Of a stretch of 64,000 bases of DNA, positions 44,083 to 53,033 are shown one piece after another. Source of the stretch: Sphingosinicella sp963974575 (lineage in GTDB: Bacteria > Pseudomonadota > Alphaproteobacteria > Sphingomonadales > Sphingomonadaceae); contig NZ_CAXBBQ010000001.1 in the NCBI RefSeq assembly GCF_963974575.1, forward strand, positions 1-64,000. The letters are read 5' to 3'. The notes under the pieces are model-generated. The model saw only the letters and a program-made list of their open reading frames with translations, ran no database searches and was not told the origin of the DNA. Every line of letters begins with the position of its first letter. The stretch's first letter is position 1. Both the position numbers and the translations under genes were made by a program.

Positions 44083-46182
44083 CTACCCCTCAATCCTTGA
44101 AAAATCGGCAACGCGGTGCACCGCGGCACGCACCCGCTCAAGCAGCGCGAGACGGAATGCGCGCTTGTCGGGATCGGCATCGTTGACGGTAACGTCCTCG
44201 AAAAACGCGTCGATCGGCGCACGCAGCAAGGCCAGCGCCGCCATCGCACCTTCGAAATCCTCGCCGGCGACGGCGGTTTCAGCCTTCGGCGCGGCAATGC
44301 CGAGCGCGGTGATCAGCGCGGCTTCGGCGGGTTCGGGCGTGTAAGCGGGCGCGTCCGGCGCGGACGGAAGCTCGCCCTTCTTCGCCTCGGCCTTCAGGAT
44401 ATTCGCGGCGCGCTTGTATCCCGCGAGCAAGTTCGTGCCGTCGTCGGTGCCGAGAAACGCTGACAAAGCATTCGCCCGTACAACTACACGATCCAACCGG
44501 CCATCATCGCGCGCATCCCAACGCCGCGAAGCTTGGACGAAATCGTGTCTTATACCCTTCTCTCTTTGCTGCACCGCTAGGCGTTCGAGAAGAAAATCCA
44601 AGACAATTGTAATCAACTTACGTTGATCGAGCTGGTGATCTGAGAGTATTTTCAACGGATCGCTTTGATCCAACCAAAACTCAATCGGTGCATCAGTCAG
44701 TACTCTGATATCGTTATTCAAAATAAGACTGATAATGGCCAGCGCAGAGCGCCTCAATGCGAACGGATCTTTGGAACCTGTCGGCAGTTCACCGATATCG
44801 AAGAATGCGAGCAATGTGTCCAACTTGTCCGCCAGACTCACGGCTACTGTGACCGGCGCTGTCGGCACATCGTCGCCCTGCCCGACCGGCTTGTAGTGGT
44901 CGCGGATCGCGTCGGCGACTTGCGGGTCCAGACCCTCGGCGCGGGCATAGTAGCCGCCCATCAGGCCCTGGAGTTCGGGAAACTCACCGACCATGCCGGT
45001 GGTGAGGTCGGCCTTGGCAAGGCGAGCCGCCTGCTCGGCGAAATCTGGGTCCGCTCCCTTGATGATTTGGTCTCTGGCTAGCCAGCGCGCGAGCTTCGCC
45101 ACACGCTCCACCTTGTCCGCAACCGTGCCGAGCTTCTCGTGGAACACGATCTCGGAGAGCTTCTCGGCATGCTGCGCGAGCGTCTTCTTCTTGTCCTGCT
45201 CCCAGAAGAAGCGCGCGTCGGAAAGCCGCGCAGCAAGCACCTTCTGGTTGCCCGCGACGATCGACGCGCCGCCGTCGCTCGCGACGATGTTCGCGGTGCA
45301 GACGAACGCCGGGGCGAGTTTGCCCGCCCTGTCGCGGCAGACGAAATACTTCTGGTTCTTCGCCGCGGTGAGCTGGATCACCTCCGGCGGCACATCGAGG
45401 AACGCCGGATCGAAGCGGCCGAGCAGCGGCACCGGCCATTCGGTGAGGCCCGCGTTCTCCTCGGCAAGCGCCGCATCCGCCACGAGGGCAAGGTTTGCAT
45501 CCGCCGCAAGGCGCTCTGCAGTGTCCGCGATGATCCCCGCGCGCTCTTCCGACGACACGATCACGTGCGCGGCGCGCAGCTTCGGCGCGTAGTCGTCCGC
45601 GTTCGCGATCTCGATCGCGCCGGAGGACATGAAACGGTGGCCGAGCGTCGTGCGGCCCGAAGCGACGCCCGCGATCTCGAACGGCACCACCTCGCCGCCC
45701 AGCAGCGCGACAATGCCCTTCAGTGGTCGCACCCAGCGCAGTGATTCCGTCGACAGGCTCGTCTCACCCCAGCGCATCGATTTCGGCCACGGGAAGGCAC
45801 GCACCACGGCGGGCACGGCCTCAGCGAGCACGTCCGCCGTCTTGCGGCCGGGCTTGGCGATGACGGCAAAGTAAACCCCGTCGCGCTCTTCGAGCTGGTC
45901 CTGCGTCAGACCGGTCTTGCGCAAGAAGCCTTCGAGCGCCTGTGGCGGCGCGGAGGTGCGCGGGCCTTTCAGCTCTTCGGACACCGCCTCGGTCTGGGCG
46001 GGAAGCCCGCGCGCGATGAGCGCGACACGGCGCGGGGTCACGAACGTCTCGATCGCTTGCGCCTTCAGCCCCGCGCCCGCGATCTCGGCGGTAAGCAGAC
46101 GCGCGAGGTCGGCAGCCGCCTGCCGCTGCATCCGCGCCGGGATTTCCTCGCTGAACAGTTCGAGCAGGAAGTCGGCCATCAT
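44083..46182 (-). CDS. glyS: Glycyl-tRNA synthetase beta subunit
   Basis: Beta chain of the alpha2beta2 glycyl-tRNA synthetase, 699 residues. It starts MMADFLLELFSEEIPARMQRQAA at the ATG of 46182, overlapping the glyQ stop by ATGA. Family segments include GPRTSAPPQALEGFLRK, TLGHRFMS, and LADKLDTLLAFFDIGELPTGSKDPFALRRSALAI (in outline), plus the C-terminal anticodon-binding region. The stretch at about 44461-44835 is far more AT-rich than the rest (about 43% GC over 44581-44760) although the frame and the protein are intact, which suggests recombination with a divergent allele. Confidence 0.97.
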   Translation of the reverse strand: MMADFLLELFSEEIPARMQRQAAADLARLLTAEIAGAGLKAQAIETFVTPRRVALIARGLPAQTEAVSEELKGPRTSAPPQALEGFLRKTGLTQDQLEERDGVYFAVIAKPGRKTADVLAEAVPAVVRAFPWPKSMRWGETSLSTESLRWVRPLKGIVALLGGEVVPFEIAGVASGRTTLGHRFMSSGAIEIANADDYAPKLRAAHVIVSSEERAGIIADTAERLAADANLALVADAALAEENAGLTEWPVPLLGRFDPAFLDVPPEVIQLTAAKNQKYFVCRDRAGKLAPAFVCTANIVASDGGASIVAGNQKVLAARLSDARFFWEQDKKKTLAQHAEKLSEIVFHEKLGTVADKVERVAKLARWLARDQIIKGADPDFAEQAARLAKADLTTGMVGEFPELQGLMGGYYARAEGLDPQVADAIRDHYKPVGQGDDVPTAPVTVAVSLADKLDTLLAFFDIGELPTGSKDPFALRRSALAIISLILNNDIRVLTDAPIEFWLDQSDPLKILSDHQLDQRKLITIVLDFLLERLAVQQREKGIRHDFVQASRRWDARDDGRLDRVVVRANALSAFLGTDDGTNLLAGYKRAANILKAEAKKGELPSAPDAPAYTPEPAEAALITALGIAAPKAETAVAGEDFEGAMAALALLRAPIDAFFEDVTVNDADPDKRAFRLALLERVRAAVHRVADFSRIEG
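44461..44835. other. AT-rich patch inside glyS
   Basis: Counting directly, 44581-44760 has 77 G+C in 180 bases (43%), against a clearly higher value on both sides; the shift starts near 44461 and ends near 44835. It codes for an uninterrupted part of GlyS (from about ILNNDIRVLTD through IRHDFVQASRRWD). The pattern fits replacement by a homologous segment from a lower-GC donor. Confidence 0.55.
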
Positions 46183-47045
46183 GCCGTCTCCAGCCAGTTG
46201 TTGACCTTCATCCAGCTTTCGCACGCCCCCTTGGCGAGGTCGCGGACGCGGCCGATGTAGGCCTGACGCTCGGCGACCGAAATGACGCCGCGCGCATTCA
46301 GAAGATTGAAGATGTGGCTCGCCTTGATCGCCTGTTCATAGGCAGGGAGCGGCAGATCGTTATCCAGCAGCGTCCGGCACATGGCCTGCGCGTCCTTGAA
46401 CTGGCGGAGCAGCGCTTCGGTGTCCGCATGTTCGAAGTTGTAGGCGCTCTGCTGCTGTTCGTTCGCGAGGAACACGTCGCCGTAGGTGACGCCGCGCCCG
46501 TTGAAATCGAGGTCGTAGACGTTGTCGACGCCCTGAATATACATGGCGAGGCGCTCAAGCCCGTAGGTGATCTCGCCCGCGACCGGCTTGCAGTCATAAC
46601 CGCCGACCTGCTGGAAATAGGTGAACTGCGTCACCTCCATGCCGTCGCACCAGACCTCCCAGCCGAGGCCCCACGCGCCGAGCGTCGGGCTCTCCCAGTC
46701 GTCCTCCACGAAGCGGATGTCGTGCTTGGCGAGGTCGACGCCGATCTCGCGCAAACTATCGAGGTACGCGTCCTGGATATCCGCCGGGCTCGGCTTCAGG
46801 ATCACCTGGAACTGGTAGTAATGCTGCAGCCGGTTCGGATTCTCGCCATAGCGGCCGTCGGTCGGCCGGCGCGAGGGCTGCACATAGGCAGCGTTCCACG
46901 GGTTCGGCCCCAGCGCACGGAGCGTCGTCGCCGGATGGAACGTGCCCGCGCCCATTTCCATGTCGTAGGGCTGCAGAATCACACAGCCCCGGTCACCCCA
47001 AAAACGCTGAAGCGTAAGGATGATCTCCTGAAAACTGAGTGCCAC
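46179..47045 (-). CDS. glyQ: Glycyl-tRNA synthetase alpha subunit
   Basis: Catalytic alpha chain, 288 residues. The GTG at 47045 gives ALSFQEIILTLQRFWGDRGCVILQPYDMEMGAGTFHPATTLRALG (outline), the family N-terminus; longer in-frame starts have no similarity. Further segments are YVQPSRRPTDGRYGENPNRLQHYYQ and WEVWCDGMEVTQFTYFQQVGG. It forms an operon with glyS and perhaps ppdK. Confidence 0.97.
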   Translation of the reverse strand: MALSFQEIILTLQRFWGDRGCVILQPYDMEMGAGTFHPATTLRALGPNPWNAAYVQPSRRPTDGRYGENPNRLQHYYQFQVILKPSPADIQDAYLDSLREIGVDLAKHDIRFVEDDWESPTLGAWGLGWEVWCDGMEVTQFTYFQQVGGYDCKPVAGEITYGLERLAMYIQGVDNVYDLDFNGRGVTYGDVFLANEQQQSAYNFEHADTEALLRQFKDAQAMCRTLLDNDLPLPAYEQAIKASHIFNLLNARGVISVAERQAYIGRVRDLAKGACESWMKVNNWLETA

Positions 47046-47124
47046 GCGCGTCCGCCCTTCGCAGGTGCAAAAAAGTCGGGACGCGTCTAACCGGCGCGGG
47101 CCCTTCCGGCAAGCATCACGGTCT

Positions 47125-50100
47125 TCAGAAGTGCATCGCCAGCGACATGGTGAGCGCGTCGTTCGCGTAGCCCGAGCCGCCCTCGCGGTCGTAGTTGACG
47201 CCAAGCGCCGTGCGGCCGCCGACGTAGTTCGCGCTCGCGCCCGCGCGCCAGCCGCTGTCGAGCGAGGACTTCGATTCGAGGTAGAACGCCGCGCCCGTCG
47301 CCACGAACTGGCCCTTCGTGCCGATCACCTGATCGCCGGCGAGCCTGTAGATGTAGGCGCCCCGCATCTCCAGCCACAGCTCGCCATCGCCCAGCGGGAT
47401 GCCGTAGCCGAGTGCGAGCTTCGAGGTGCCGCGGACAAGATCGAACGACACGCTGTCGATATCGAGGTTGAGCGCGTCCGCGCCGTCCTCGGTGTAGCCG
47501 TCCTGCTTCACCTTCAGGAAATTGATGTTGTTGCTGGGCGTGAACCGCAGCCGCTTGCCGAGCGGCATTTCGTAGCCGACGGTGAGGTTGCCCGAAAGCT
47601 GCGAGCCGGAGAACTTCGCCTCCGCCTCACGGTCCAGCCCCCCAAAGGTGATGACGCGGCGGCTGCGATAATCGTTCATCGCATAGCCCGCGGTCGCATC
47701 CACGAACAGGCGGCCGAACCGGATCGTCGTGTAGATGTCGCCCTGCAGGTTCTTCACCACGAGCGGGCTGTCCGAAAGCCCGTCCGGGTCGACCTCGCTC
47801 GAAATATAGCTGAGGCCGACGCCGACCGCTGCCTTCTCGCCGACGAGATAATCGCCGCCCACGGTGAGACCGTAGGAGTTGCCGTCGAAGCCCGGGTCGC
47901 TGTCGCGCTCCTTCTTGCTGAAGAAGTTGCCGGTCTGCTGGATCCACACGCCGAAGCGCGCGCGCTCCACCGCGTCGATGCCGCCGCCGTGGAACGATTG
48001 GCGGATCGTCTGCATCCGGTGGCCGAGCACACCGAAGCCCGCGTCCTGATTGGCGATAAGCACGCGCGCCGCGGCGCTGCCGAACGTCGTCGGCGTCATC
48101 TGGCGCACGGCAGCCTGAACCGAGGCTTCGTCGCGAAGCGCGTTGACCGCGCTCGTCAGCGCCTGCTCCTCGCTGAGCGCGCCGATCGAGGCCTCGTAGA
48201 TCTTGCTGTATTCGCTGCTGAGGCCGAGTTCGCTGCCGCCCTTGCGCCGAAGGTCGATGCTGATCGAGTCGGCATCCACGGTCACGTCGTCGACAGCATA
48301 GATGTAAGGCACGCTGTCGGCGGTGAGGATCGTTCCCGGGTGGTCGGTCGTCAGGCCGCCGCCGGCCGTGAGCACGTCGATCGTCCGCTCGCCCGCCAGC
48401 AGATCGGTGATGTTGAGCTCGATCGTGCTCGTGCCCGTGAAGGTCGCCGCACCGGCCACGTCGATGCCAGTGAAATCCGTGCCGACGTCGAGGATGATCT
48501 TCGAGGCGCCGGACGCGCTCAGGGTCTGGAGCGAGAGGCTGTCCTGCCCCGAGAGGTCGAGGGTGCCGCCGGTCATGCCGAGCGCAAGCGTGCCGCCGGT
48601 TGCGGACAGGCCGCCGGTAACCGTGCCGCCACTGATATTGAGCGCATTTGTGCCGCCGCCGAAGCTGATGGCGCCGGTAACGGTCCCGCCCGTGACGTTC
48701 ATCGTGTCGCTGCCCACGCCGAGGCGCACCGCGCCGTCGATCGTGCCCGAGTTGTTCAGCGTGACACCCGTTCCGTTCGCCGAAGTGTCGATCGCGTAGG
48801 CGGCGACGTTCTCGCCGCTGAAGCCCGTCGCGTCGATCGTTCCGCTGTTCGTGATCGTGGAGACGTTTCCGGCCGAATAGATACCATAGGCGGTCCGGTT
48901 GTTGCCGTTCGCCGTCACCTCGATCGTGCCGCTGTTCGTCACGGTATTCACAGCCGCGCCCGCGTCGACGCGGATGCCGTAAGCGTTGCCGCCCACGCCG
49001 AAGGTGCCGTCGCTGTTCGCAGTACGGTTGCCGCGCACGGTGATGCGGCCGCCGTTCACGATATCGGGCGCGATGCCGCCGCTTCCCACGCGGATGCCGC
49101 TCGCTGCCGCATCGATCGCGGAGGCGGTGACGCTGGAGCCCGACTGGTTGTTGATGCCGCCGCCGACACTCGCCGTGAAGCCGTTGCCGCCCACCACGCG
49201 AATCGCATCGGTCTCGCGGCCCGCGGTGCTGCCGCTGGCCGTGATCGCCGAGCGGTTGACGATGCCATAGGCGTCCGCACCCGTGCCGACATTGCCGACA
49301 ACGGTGTTCGCCGTTCCGGTTGCCCCGGGCGACACGAGGATCGCCGGCGCGCCGCCGAGCGCCGCCACGTTACCCGCGACGATCGTATGCTTCGTGGTAT
49401 CGACATCGGCCGGCGCCACACGATTGCCGTCCGCATCCACATAATAGCGATCGTTGACGAAGCCGCCGCCGACCGTGCCGGAGATGAGGACGCTCGCCTT
49501 GCCTGCCACGGCGGGCACGACAGTGCCGTCCGAAGTCGTCGATTGCGCCTGGCCCGTACCAATGGTGCCCGCGTTCGCAATACCGCCACCGACCGTGCCG
49601 GTCACCGCAAGCGCGGCGCCGTCCGCGCCGGTTGCGGAAACACCGCCCGTGACCTTCACGTTACCGGTGACTTCGCCCGACACCGAAACCGCAGTGGAGC
49701 GCGCGCCCGTCACCGAAACGCCATTCACGCCGAGGTTGCCATCGAGCCGCGAGGTCACGGAAACACCGTAGGAGTCCGTGCCGCCCACCGTGATCGAGCT
49801 GCCGCCGCCACTCACCACGTTGCCCGTGAACGTGCCCGCGCCACCGATCAGCAGGCCGACGTTGTTGGTGCCGACCGCATCGCTCGCGCCGGTGCCCGTC
49901 ACCTGGATCGTGCCGTTGTTAGTGATCGTGCCCGAAAGCCCGCCAGCAGGTGCCACGACCGCGACACCGGTGCCGTTTGACTGCGTCGTCGTCTTCACGG
50001 TGCGCGAGGCGTTCACCGTCACGCTGTTGCTGGAATCGACCGTGATCGCCGTGCCGCTGGAAACGTCGACGGTGCCGTCGACGATGACGTTGCCCGGCCC

Positions 50101-50250
50101 GCTGTTGGCGTTGGACGTCGTGATCGGCGTGTTGCGCGTCCCCGTGACGGTCAGGTCCGCCGCGGCGGCCGGCCCGGCGGCGAGCGCGATCAGGGAAACG
50201 CCGGCGCAGATGTTGGCGGCGAAAGACGAGGTGACGCGGAACGTGCTCAT
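47125..50250 (-). CDS. Autotransporter with a long repetitive passenger domain
   Basis: A 1041-residue type V secretion protein. Signal peptide: ICAGVSLIALAAGPAAAA. The passenger (about 32-730) is Gly/Thr/Asn-rich with recurring units of the type (V/I)TNSGTI-(D/E)-(V/A)T, predicting a right-handed beta-helix; it contains no RGD or protease motif that I could see. A helical linker near 730-790 leads to the C-terminal autotransporter beta-barrel (about 790-1041) ending in the aromatic signature LAMHF. It is likely an adhesin or surface-exposed structural protein. It is divergent from the acyl-CoA synthetase, and its 3' end is 79 bases before glyQ. Confidence 0.93.
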   Translation of the reverse strand: MSTFRVTSSFAANICAGVSLIALAAGPAAAADLTVTGTRNTPITTSNANSGPGNVIVDGTVDVSSGTAITVDSSNSVTVNASRTVKTTTQSNGTGVAVVAPAGGLSGTITNNGTIQVTGTGASDAVGTNNVGLLIGGAGTFTGNVVSGGGSSITVGGTDSYGVSVTSRLDGNLGVNGVSVTGARSTAVSVSGEVTGNVKVTGGVSATGADGAALAVTGTVGGGIANAGTIGTGQAQSTTSDGTVVPAVAGKASVLISGTVGGGFVNDRYYVDADGNRVAPADVDTTKHTIVAGNVAALGGAPAILVSPGATGTANTVVGNVGTGADAYGIVNRSAITASGSTAGRETDAIRVVGGNGFTASVGGGINNQSGSSVTASAIDAAASGIRVGSGGIAPDIVNGGRITVRGNRTANSDGTFGVGGNAYGIRVDAGAAVNTVTNSGTIEVTANGNNRTAYGIYSAGNVSTITNSGTIDATGFSGENVAAYAIDTSANGTGVTLNNSGTIDGAVRLGVGSDTMNVTGGTVTGAISFGGGTNALNISGGTVTGGLSATGGTLALGMTGGTLDLSGQDSLSLQTLSASGASKIILDVGTDFTGIDVAGAATFTGTSTIELNITDLLAGERTIDVLTAGGGLTTDHPGTILTADSVPYIYAVDDVTVDADSISIDLRRKGGSELGLSSEYSKIYEASIGALSEEQALTSAVNALRDEASVQAAVRQMTPTTFGSAAARVLIANQDAGFGVLGHRMQTIRQSFHGGGIDAVERARFGVWIQQTGNFFSKKERDSDPGFDGNSYGLTVGGDYLVGEKAAVGVGLSYISSEVDPDGLSDSPLVVKNLQGDIYTTIRFGRLFVDATAGYAMNDYRSRRVITFGGLDREAEAKFSGSQLSGNLTVGYEMPLGKRLRFTPSNNINFLKVKQDGYTEDGADALNLDIDSVSFDLVRGTSKLALGYGIPLGDGELWLEMRGAYIYRLAGDQVIGTKGQFVATGAAFYLESKSSLDSGWRAGASANYVGGRTALGVNYDREGGSGYANDALTMSLAMHF

Positions 50251-50475
50251 GGGGCCCTTTCAGATACTGCCAGCAGCATCACGCATGACCGGGAACCCAC
50301 CCCACTCGGGCCCATCGGAACGCCGCACGATACCGCCTCCCTGGCGCTTCAAAACGCCTTGTGGCGGATAGGGCCAAGCCCCGCCGCCGTCAATCTCCCC
50401 ATACCTGACGAAGCCGCCAGCGTGTCTTTATGCAACAGCTTTTGGTAGCGTTGGCGCGGGAGGACAGGAACCACA

Positions 50476-51990
50476 ATGCATCCATATGTTTTTGCCGAAA
50501 AGACCCCCGACAAGACCGCGATCGTCATCGCCGAAACCGGCGAAACGCTCACCTACAGAGCGCTCGAGGCGCTTTCGAACCGGGTCGCGCAGTTGATCCG
50601 CGCGCACGGTCTGAAGCGCGGCGACGTGATCGCGCTGATGATGGAAAACTGTCTGGAGTTCATCCCGATCTGCTGGGGCGCGCAGCGCTCCGGCATCATC
50701 TTCACGGCTATGTCGACCAAGCTCGCGCTGGATGAGGCACAGTATATCCTCGCCGATTCCGCAGCGAAGATGCTGCTTGCGAGCCCCGGCCTCGCCGATA
50801 TCGCGGCGCAGCTGGCAGTGCCCGGTCCGCGTTTTTCCGTCGGCGGCGCGATTCCCGGCTTCGAAGACTTCGGCGCTGCCGTCGCCGCGATGCCGGATAC
50901 GCGCATCGCCGACGAATCGCAGGGCCGCGACATGCTCTATTCGTCGGGCACCACCGGCCGCCCCAAGGGCGTCATCGGGCCGCTATCCGAAGGCCCTATC
51001 GACGAGGAGAGCCCGCTCTTCGTGCTGACGAAGATGATCTACCGTTTCGACGAGAACATGATCTATCTGTCGCCCGCCCCCCTCTATCACGCGGCACCGC
51101 TGCGCTATTCAATGTCGGTGCACCGCGTGGGCGGCACGCTCGTCGTGATGAAGAAGTTCGATCCGGAGCGCTATCTCGCGCTTGTCGAACAATACCGCGT
51201 CACGCACACGCAGCTCGTGCCGACAATGTTCGTGCGGATGCTGAAGCTGCCTGACGAGACCCGCGAGCGCTACGACCTCTCCAGCCTCAGGATCGCGATC
51301 CATGCGGCCGCGCCCTGTCCCGTGGAGGTCAAACGCCGCATGATCGACTGGTGGGGCGAGACGATCTACGAATATTACGCCTCCACCGAAAGCGCCGGCT
51401 TCTGCGCCGTCGGTCCGCAGGAATGGCTGAAGAAGCCTGGAACGGTGGGCCGTTCGCTCCTCGGCGAGATTCGTATTCTCGACGAGGACGACAATGTGCT
51501 GCCGCCGGGACGCGAGGGCCGCATCTACTTCGCAGGCGGCGGCGAGTTCGCCTATCACAACGATCCCGAGAAGACGAAAAGCGTCCAGCACAAGGAACAC
51601 GGCGCCACCTTCGGCGACATCGGCTATCTCGACGAGGACGGCTATCTCTTCCTCACCGACCGCGCCGCCTACATGATCATCACCGGCGGCGTGAACGTCT
51701 ATCCGCAGGAAGCCGAGAACGTGCTCGTCATGCATCCCAAGGTGTCGGACGTCGCCGTATTCGGCGTGCCCCATGAGGAGATGGGCGAAGAGGTGAAGGC
51801 GGTTGTGCAGCCACGCGACTGGGCCGATGCGGGGCCGGACCTTGAAGCCGAGCTCATCGCCTTCGCCCGCGCGCACCTCAGCCATGTCAAATGCCCGCGC
51901 TCGGTTGATTTCGAGGCTGAGCTGCCGCGGCATGACACGGGCAAGCTCTACAAGCGCCTGCTCAAGGACCGTTACGCACAGAAACAATGA
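50476..51990 (+). CDS. Acyl-CoA synthetase (AMP-forming)
   Basis: A 504-residue ANL-superfamily ligase with GGAGGACAGG upstream of the ATG. Motifs: the P-loop LYSSGTTGRPKGV (about 155-167), YEYYASTESAG (A5), TFGDIGYLDEDGYLFLTDR (A7/A8; outline), and the catalytic lysine in the C-terminal HDTGKLYKRLLKDRY. It activates a fatty or aromatic acid to its CoA thioester; chain preference is not predictable. There is no neighbouring beta-oxidation gene. A hairpin follows the stop. Confidence 0.93.
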   Translation: MHPYVFAEKTPDKTAIVIAETGETLTYRALEALSNRVAQLIRAHGLKRGDVIALMMENCLEFIPICWGAQRSGIIFTAMSTKLALDEAQYILADSAAKMLLASPGLADIAAQLAVPGPRFSVGGAIPGFEDFGAAVAAMPDTRIADESQGRDMLYSSGTTGRPKGVIGPLSEGPIDEESPLFVLTKMIYRFDENMIYLSPAPLYHAAPLRYSMSVHRVGGTLVVMKKFDPERYLALVEQYRVTHTQLVPTMFVRMLKLPDETRERYDLSSLRIAIHAAAPCPVEVKRRMIDWWGETIYEYYASTESAGFCAVGPQEWLKKPGTVGRSLLGEIRILDEDDNVLPPGREGRIYFAGGGEFAYHNDPEKTKSVQHKEHGATFGDIGYLDEDGYLFLTDRAAYMIITGGVNVYPQEAENVLVMHPKVSDVAVFGVPHEEMGEEVKAVVQPRDWADAGPDLEAELIAFARAHLSHVKCPRSVDFEAELPRHDTGKLYKRLLKDRYAQKQ

Positions 51991-52002
51991 CGCACAAAGG
52001 AA

Positions 52003-52030
52003 ACGGGGGCGCCGCACCGGACGCCCCCGT
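52003..52030. terminator. Hairpin terminator between the acyl-CoA synthetase and PEP-CTERM gene 2
   Basis: A perfect 9-bp stem (ACGGGGGCG at 52003-52011, CGCCCCCGT at 52022-52030) with a 10-base loop lies between two convergent genes. On the minus strand it is followed by TTCCTTTG, so it best serves the PEP-CTERM gene, but it can act in both directions. Confidence 0.7.
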
Positions 52031-52047
52031 GACAATTCAGCCCATGC

Positions 52048-52842
52048 TCAGCCGCGACGACGGCGCAGCAGGCCCATACCGACGAAGCCAAGCCCGAACA
52101 GGCCCAGCATTCCGGGTTCCGGCACATCAACGACCGGCGGTTCGGGATCGGGATCCGGCGCGACATCTTCCGTGATGCCCGCATAAAGCACGAAGCTCTG
52201 GCTGTAGTTGTAGAAACCGAACGACCCGTTGTCGAACGCGGCAAGTCCGGCTTCGGCAGCCGTCAGGCTCAGTTCGAGAACGCCACCCACCTTCACCTGA
52301 ATGAGGTCCGGCAGGAAGATCAGATCGAACGTATATTCGGCATTGTCGTCCCAACCGGTGGAGCCGAGCGTGGTCCCCCGCTTCAATTCGTTCACGACGC
52401 CTTCGTGGCCCCAGAAATCGTATTCGGACGCTGCGGCCGCGTTTCCGGAAACGTGCGAGATGGACAGCCCCTCGTACGCCATATTGCCGGAGAACTGGTC
52501 CGACTGTTTCCAGTCGATCAGGATGAAATTGGCACTCGACGAATTGATTTCGCCGTCGCTGTAGCCAAGCACGAAGCCGACATAATCGTCGTCCCCCGTC
52601 GTCGTGACCTTGATCGAGCCGGAGAGCGCAAGGCCCTGCGCGCTGGCACCGTCCTTGAAGAAGATCGTCGGCAGCCCGTTCACGGTCTGCAACACCGAAT
52701 CGTTTCCGGGCTGCACAGCCCAGTTTGCATTCCCGGCCACATCATCGAGTACGTCAGCCTGCCACCCCGTGAGGTCGACAGGGGCAGCGATTGCCGGTGT
52801 TGCCAGCAGCGCCGACGCACAGGCCAATAATTTCAAGCGCAT
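52048..52842 (-). CDS. PEP-CTERM sorting-domain protein 2
   Basis: A 264-residue exported protein from the ATG at 52842 (GAAGGGGA upstream), with the signal peptide LKLLACASALLATPAIAA. The mature domain (about 22-205) has a lectin/thrombospondin-C-like jelly-roll look: GWQADVLDDVAGNANWAVQPGNDSVLQTVNG at the start and FDNGSFGFYNYSQSFVLYAGI at the end (outlines). An acidic Pro linker then leads to the C-terminal anchor VPEPGMLGLFGLGFVGMGLLRRRRG, nearly the same as in PEP-CTERM protein 1. It is expected to be processed by an exosortase and has a sigma-54-type promoter. Confidence 0.9.
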   Translation of the reverse strand: MRLKLLACASALLATPAIAAPVDLTGWQADVLDDVAGNANWAVQPGNDSVLQTVNGLPTIFFKDGASAQGLALSGSIKVTTTGDDDYVGFVLGYSDGEINSSSANFILIDWKQSDQFSGNMAYEGLSISHVSGNAAAASEYDFWGHEGVVNELKRGTTLGSTGWDDNAEYTFDLIFLPDLIQVKVGGVLELSLTAAEAGLAAFDNGSFGFYNYSQSFVLYAGITEDVAPDPDPEPPVVDVPEPGMLGLFGLGFVGMGLLRRRRG

Positions 52843-52896
52843 TTTTCGTCCCCTTCCAGCGGACGCGAACCAGCACGCGCCCTCTTTGGGCAGTGA

Positions 52897-52913
52897 ATGC
52901 AGGATCGATGCCA
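52897..52913 (-). promoter_or_regulatory. Sigma-54-type promoter of PEP-CTERM gene 2
   Basis: Read on the minus strand, TGGCATCGATCCTGCAT has the -24 GG and -12 GC 10 bp apart and matches the sigma-54 consensus TGGCACGN4TTGCA at most fixed positions. The predicted transcript start is near 52887, about 45 bases before the ATG, nearly the same as for PEP-CTERM gene 1. Confidence 0.6.
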
Positions 52914-52976
52914 AGGCTGGCTTTCCTATATTTTCAAAGAGAAAATAATAATCCCTTTTGAAAGTTGTTTCGATTC

Positions 52977-52992
52977 TGTAAGAAATTCCGAC
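52977..52992 (-). promoter_or_regulatory. Candidate upstream activator motif GTCGG-N6-TTACA before PEP-CTERM gene 2
   Basis: Same spaced word and orientation as at 25666-25681, here beginning 93 bases upstream of the -12 element, 10 bp further than at the other gene (one helical turn). It lies in an AT-rich intergenic region of about 190 bp shared with the divergent TraB/GumN gene. Confidence 0.3.
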
Positions 52993-53033
52993 GGTTCTGG
53001 CAGAGCCCCGACCGCATCACTATGTTCCCCCAC

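Noticed and set aside
47065..49980. 971-codon open frame antisense to the autotransporter
   Set aside because: Extreme Arg/Ala composition without domains; it is the reverse image of the Gly/Thr-rich passenger repeats.
52932..52968. TTTCAAA ... TTTGAAA inverted repeat in the AT-rich gap between PEP-CTERM gene 2 and the TraB/GumN gene
   Set aside because: Short arms in AT-rich DNA; likely by chance. It lies between the -24/-12 element and the shared upstream motif, but I could not find it at the other PEP-CTERM gene.
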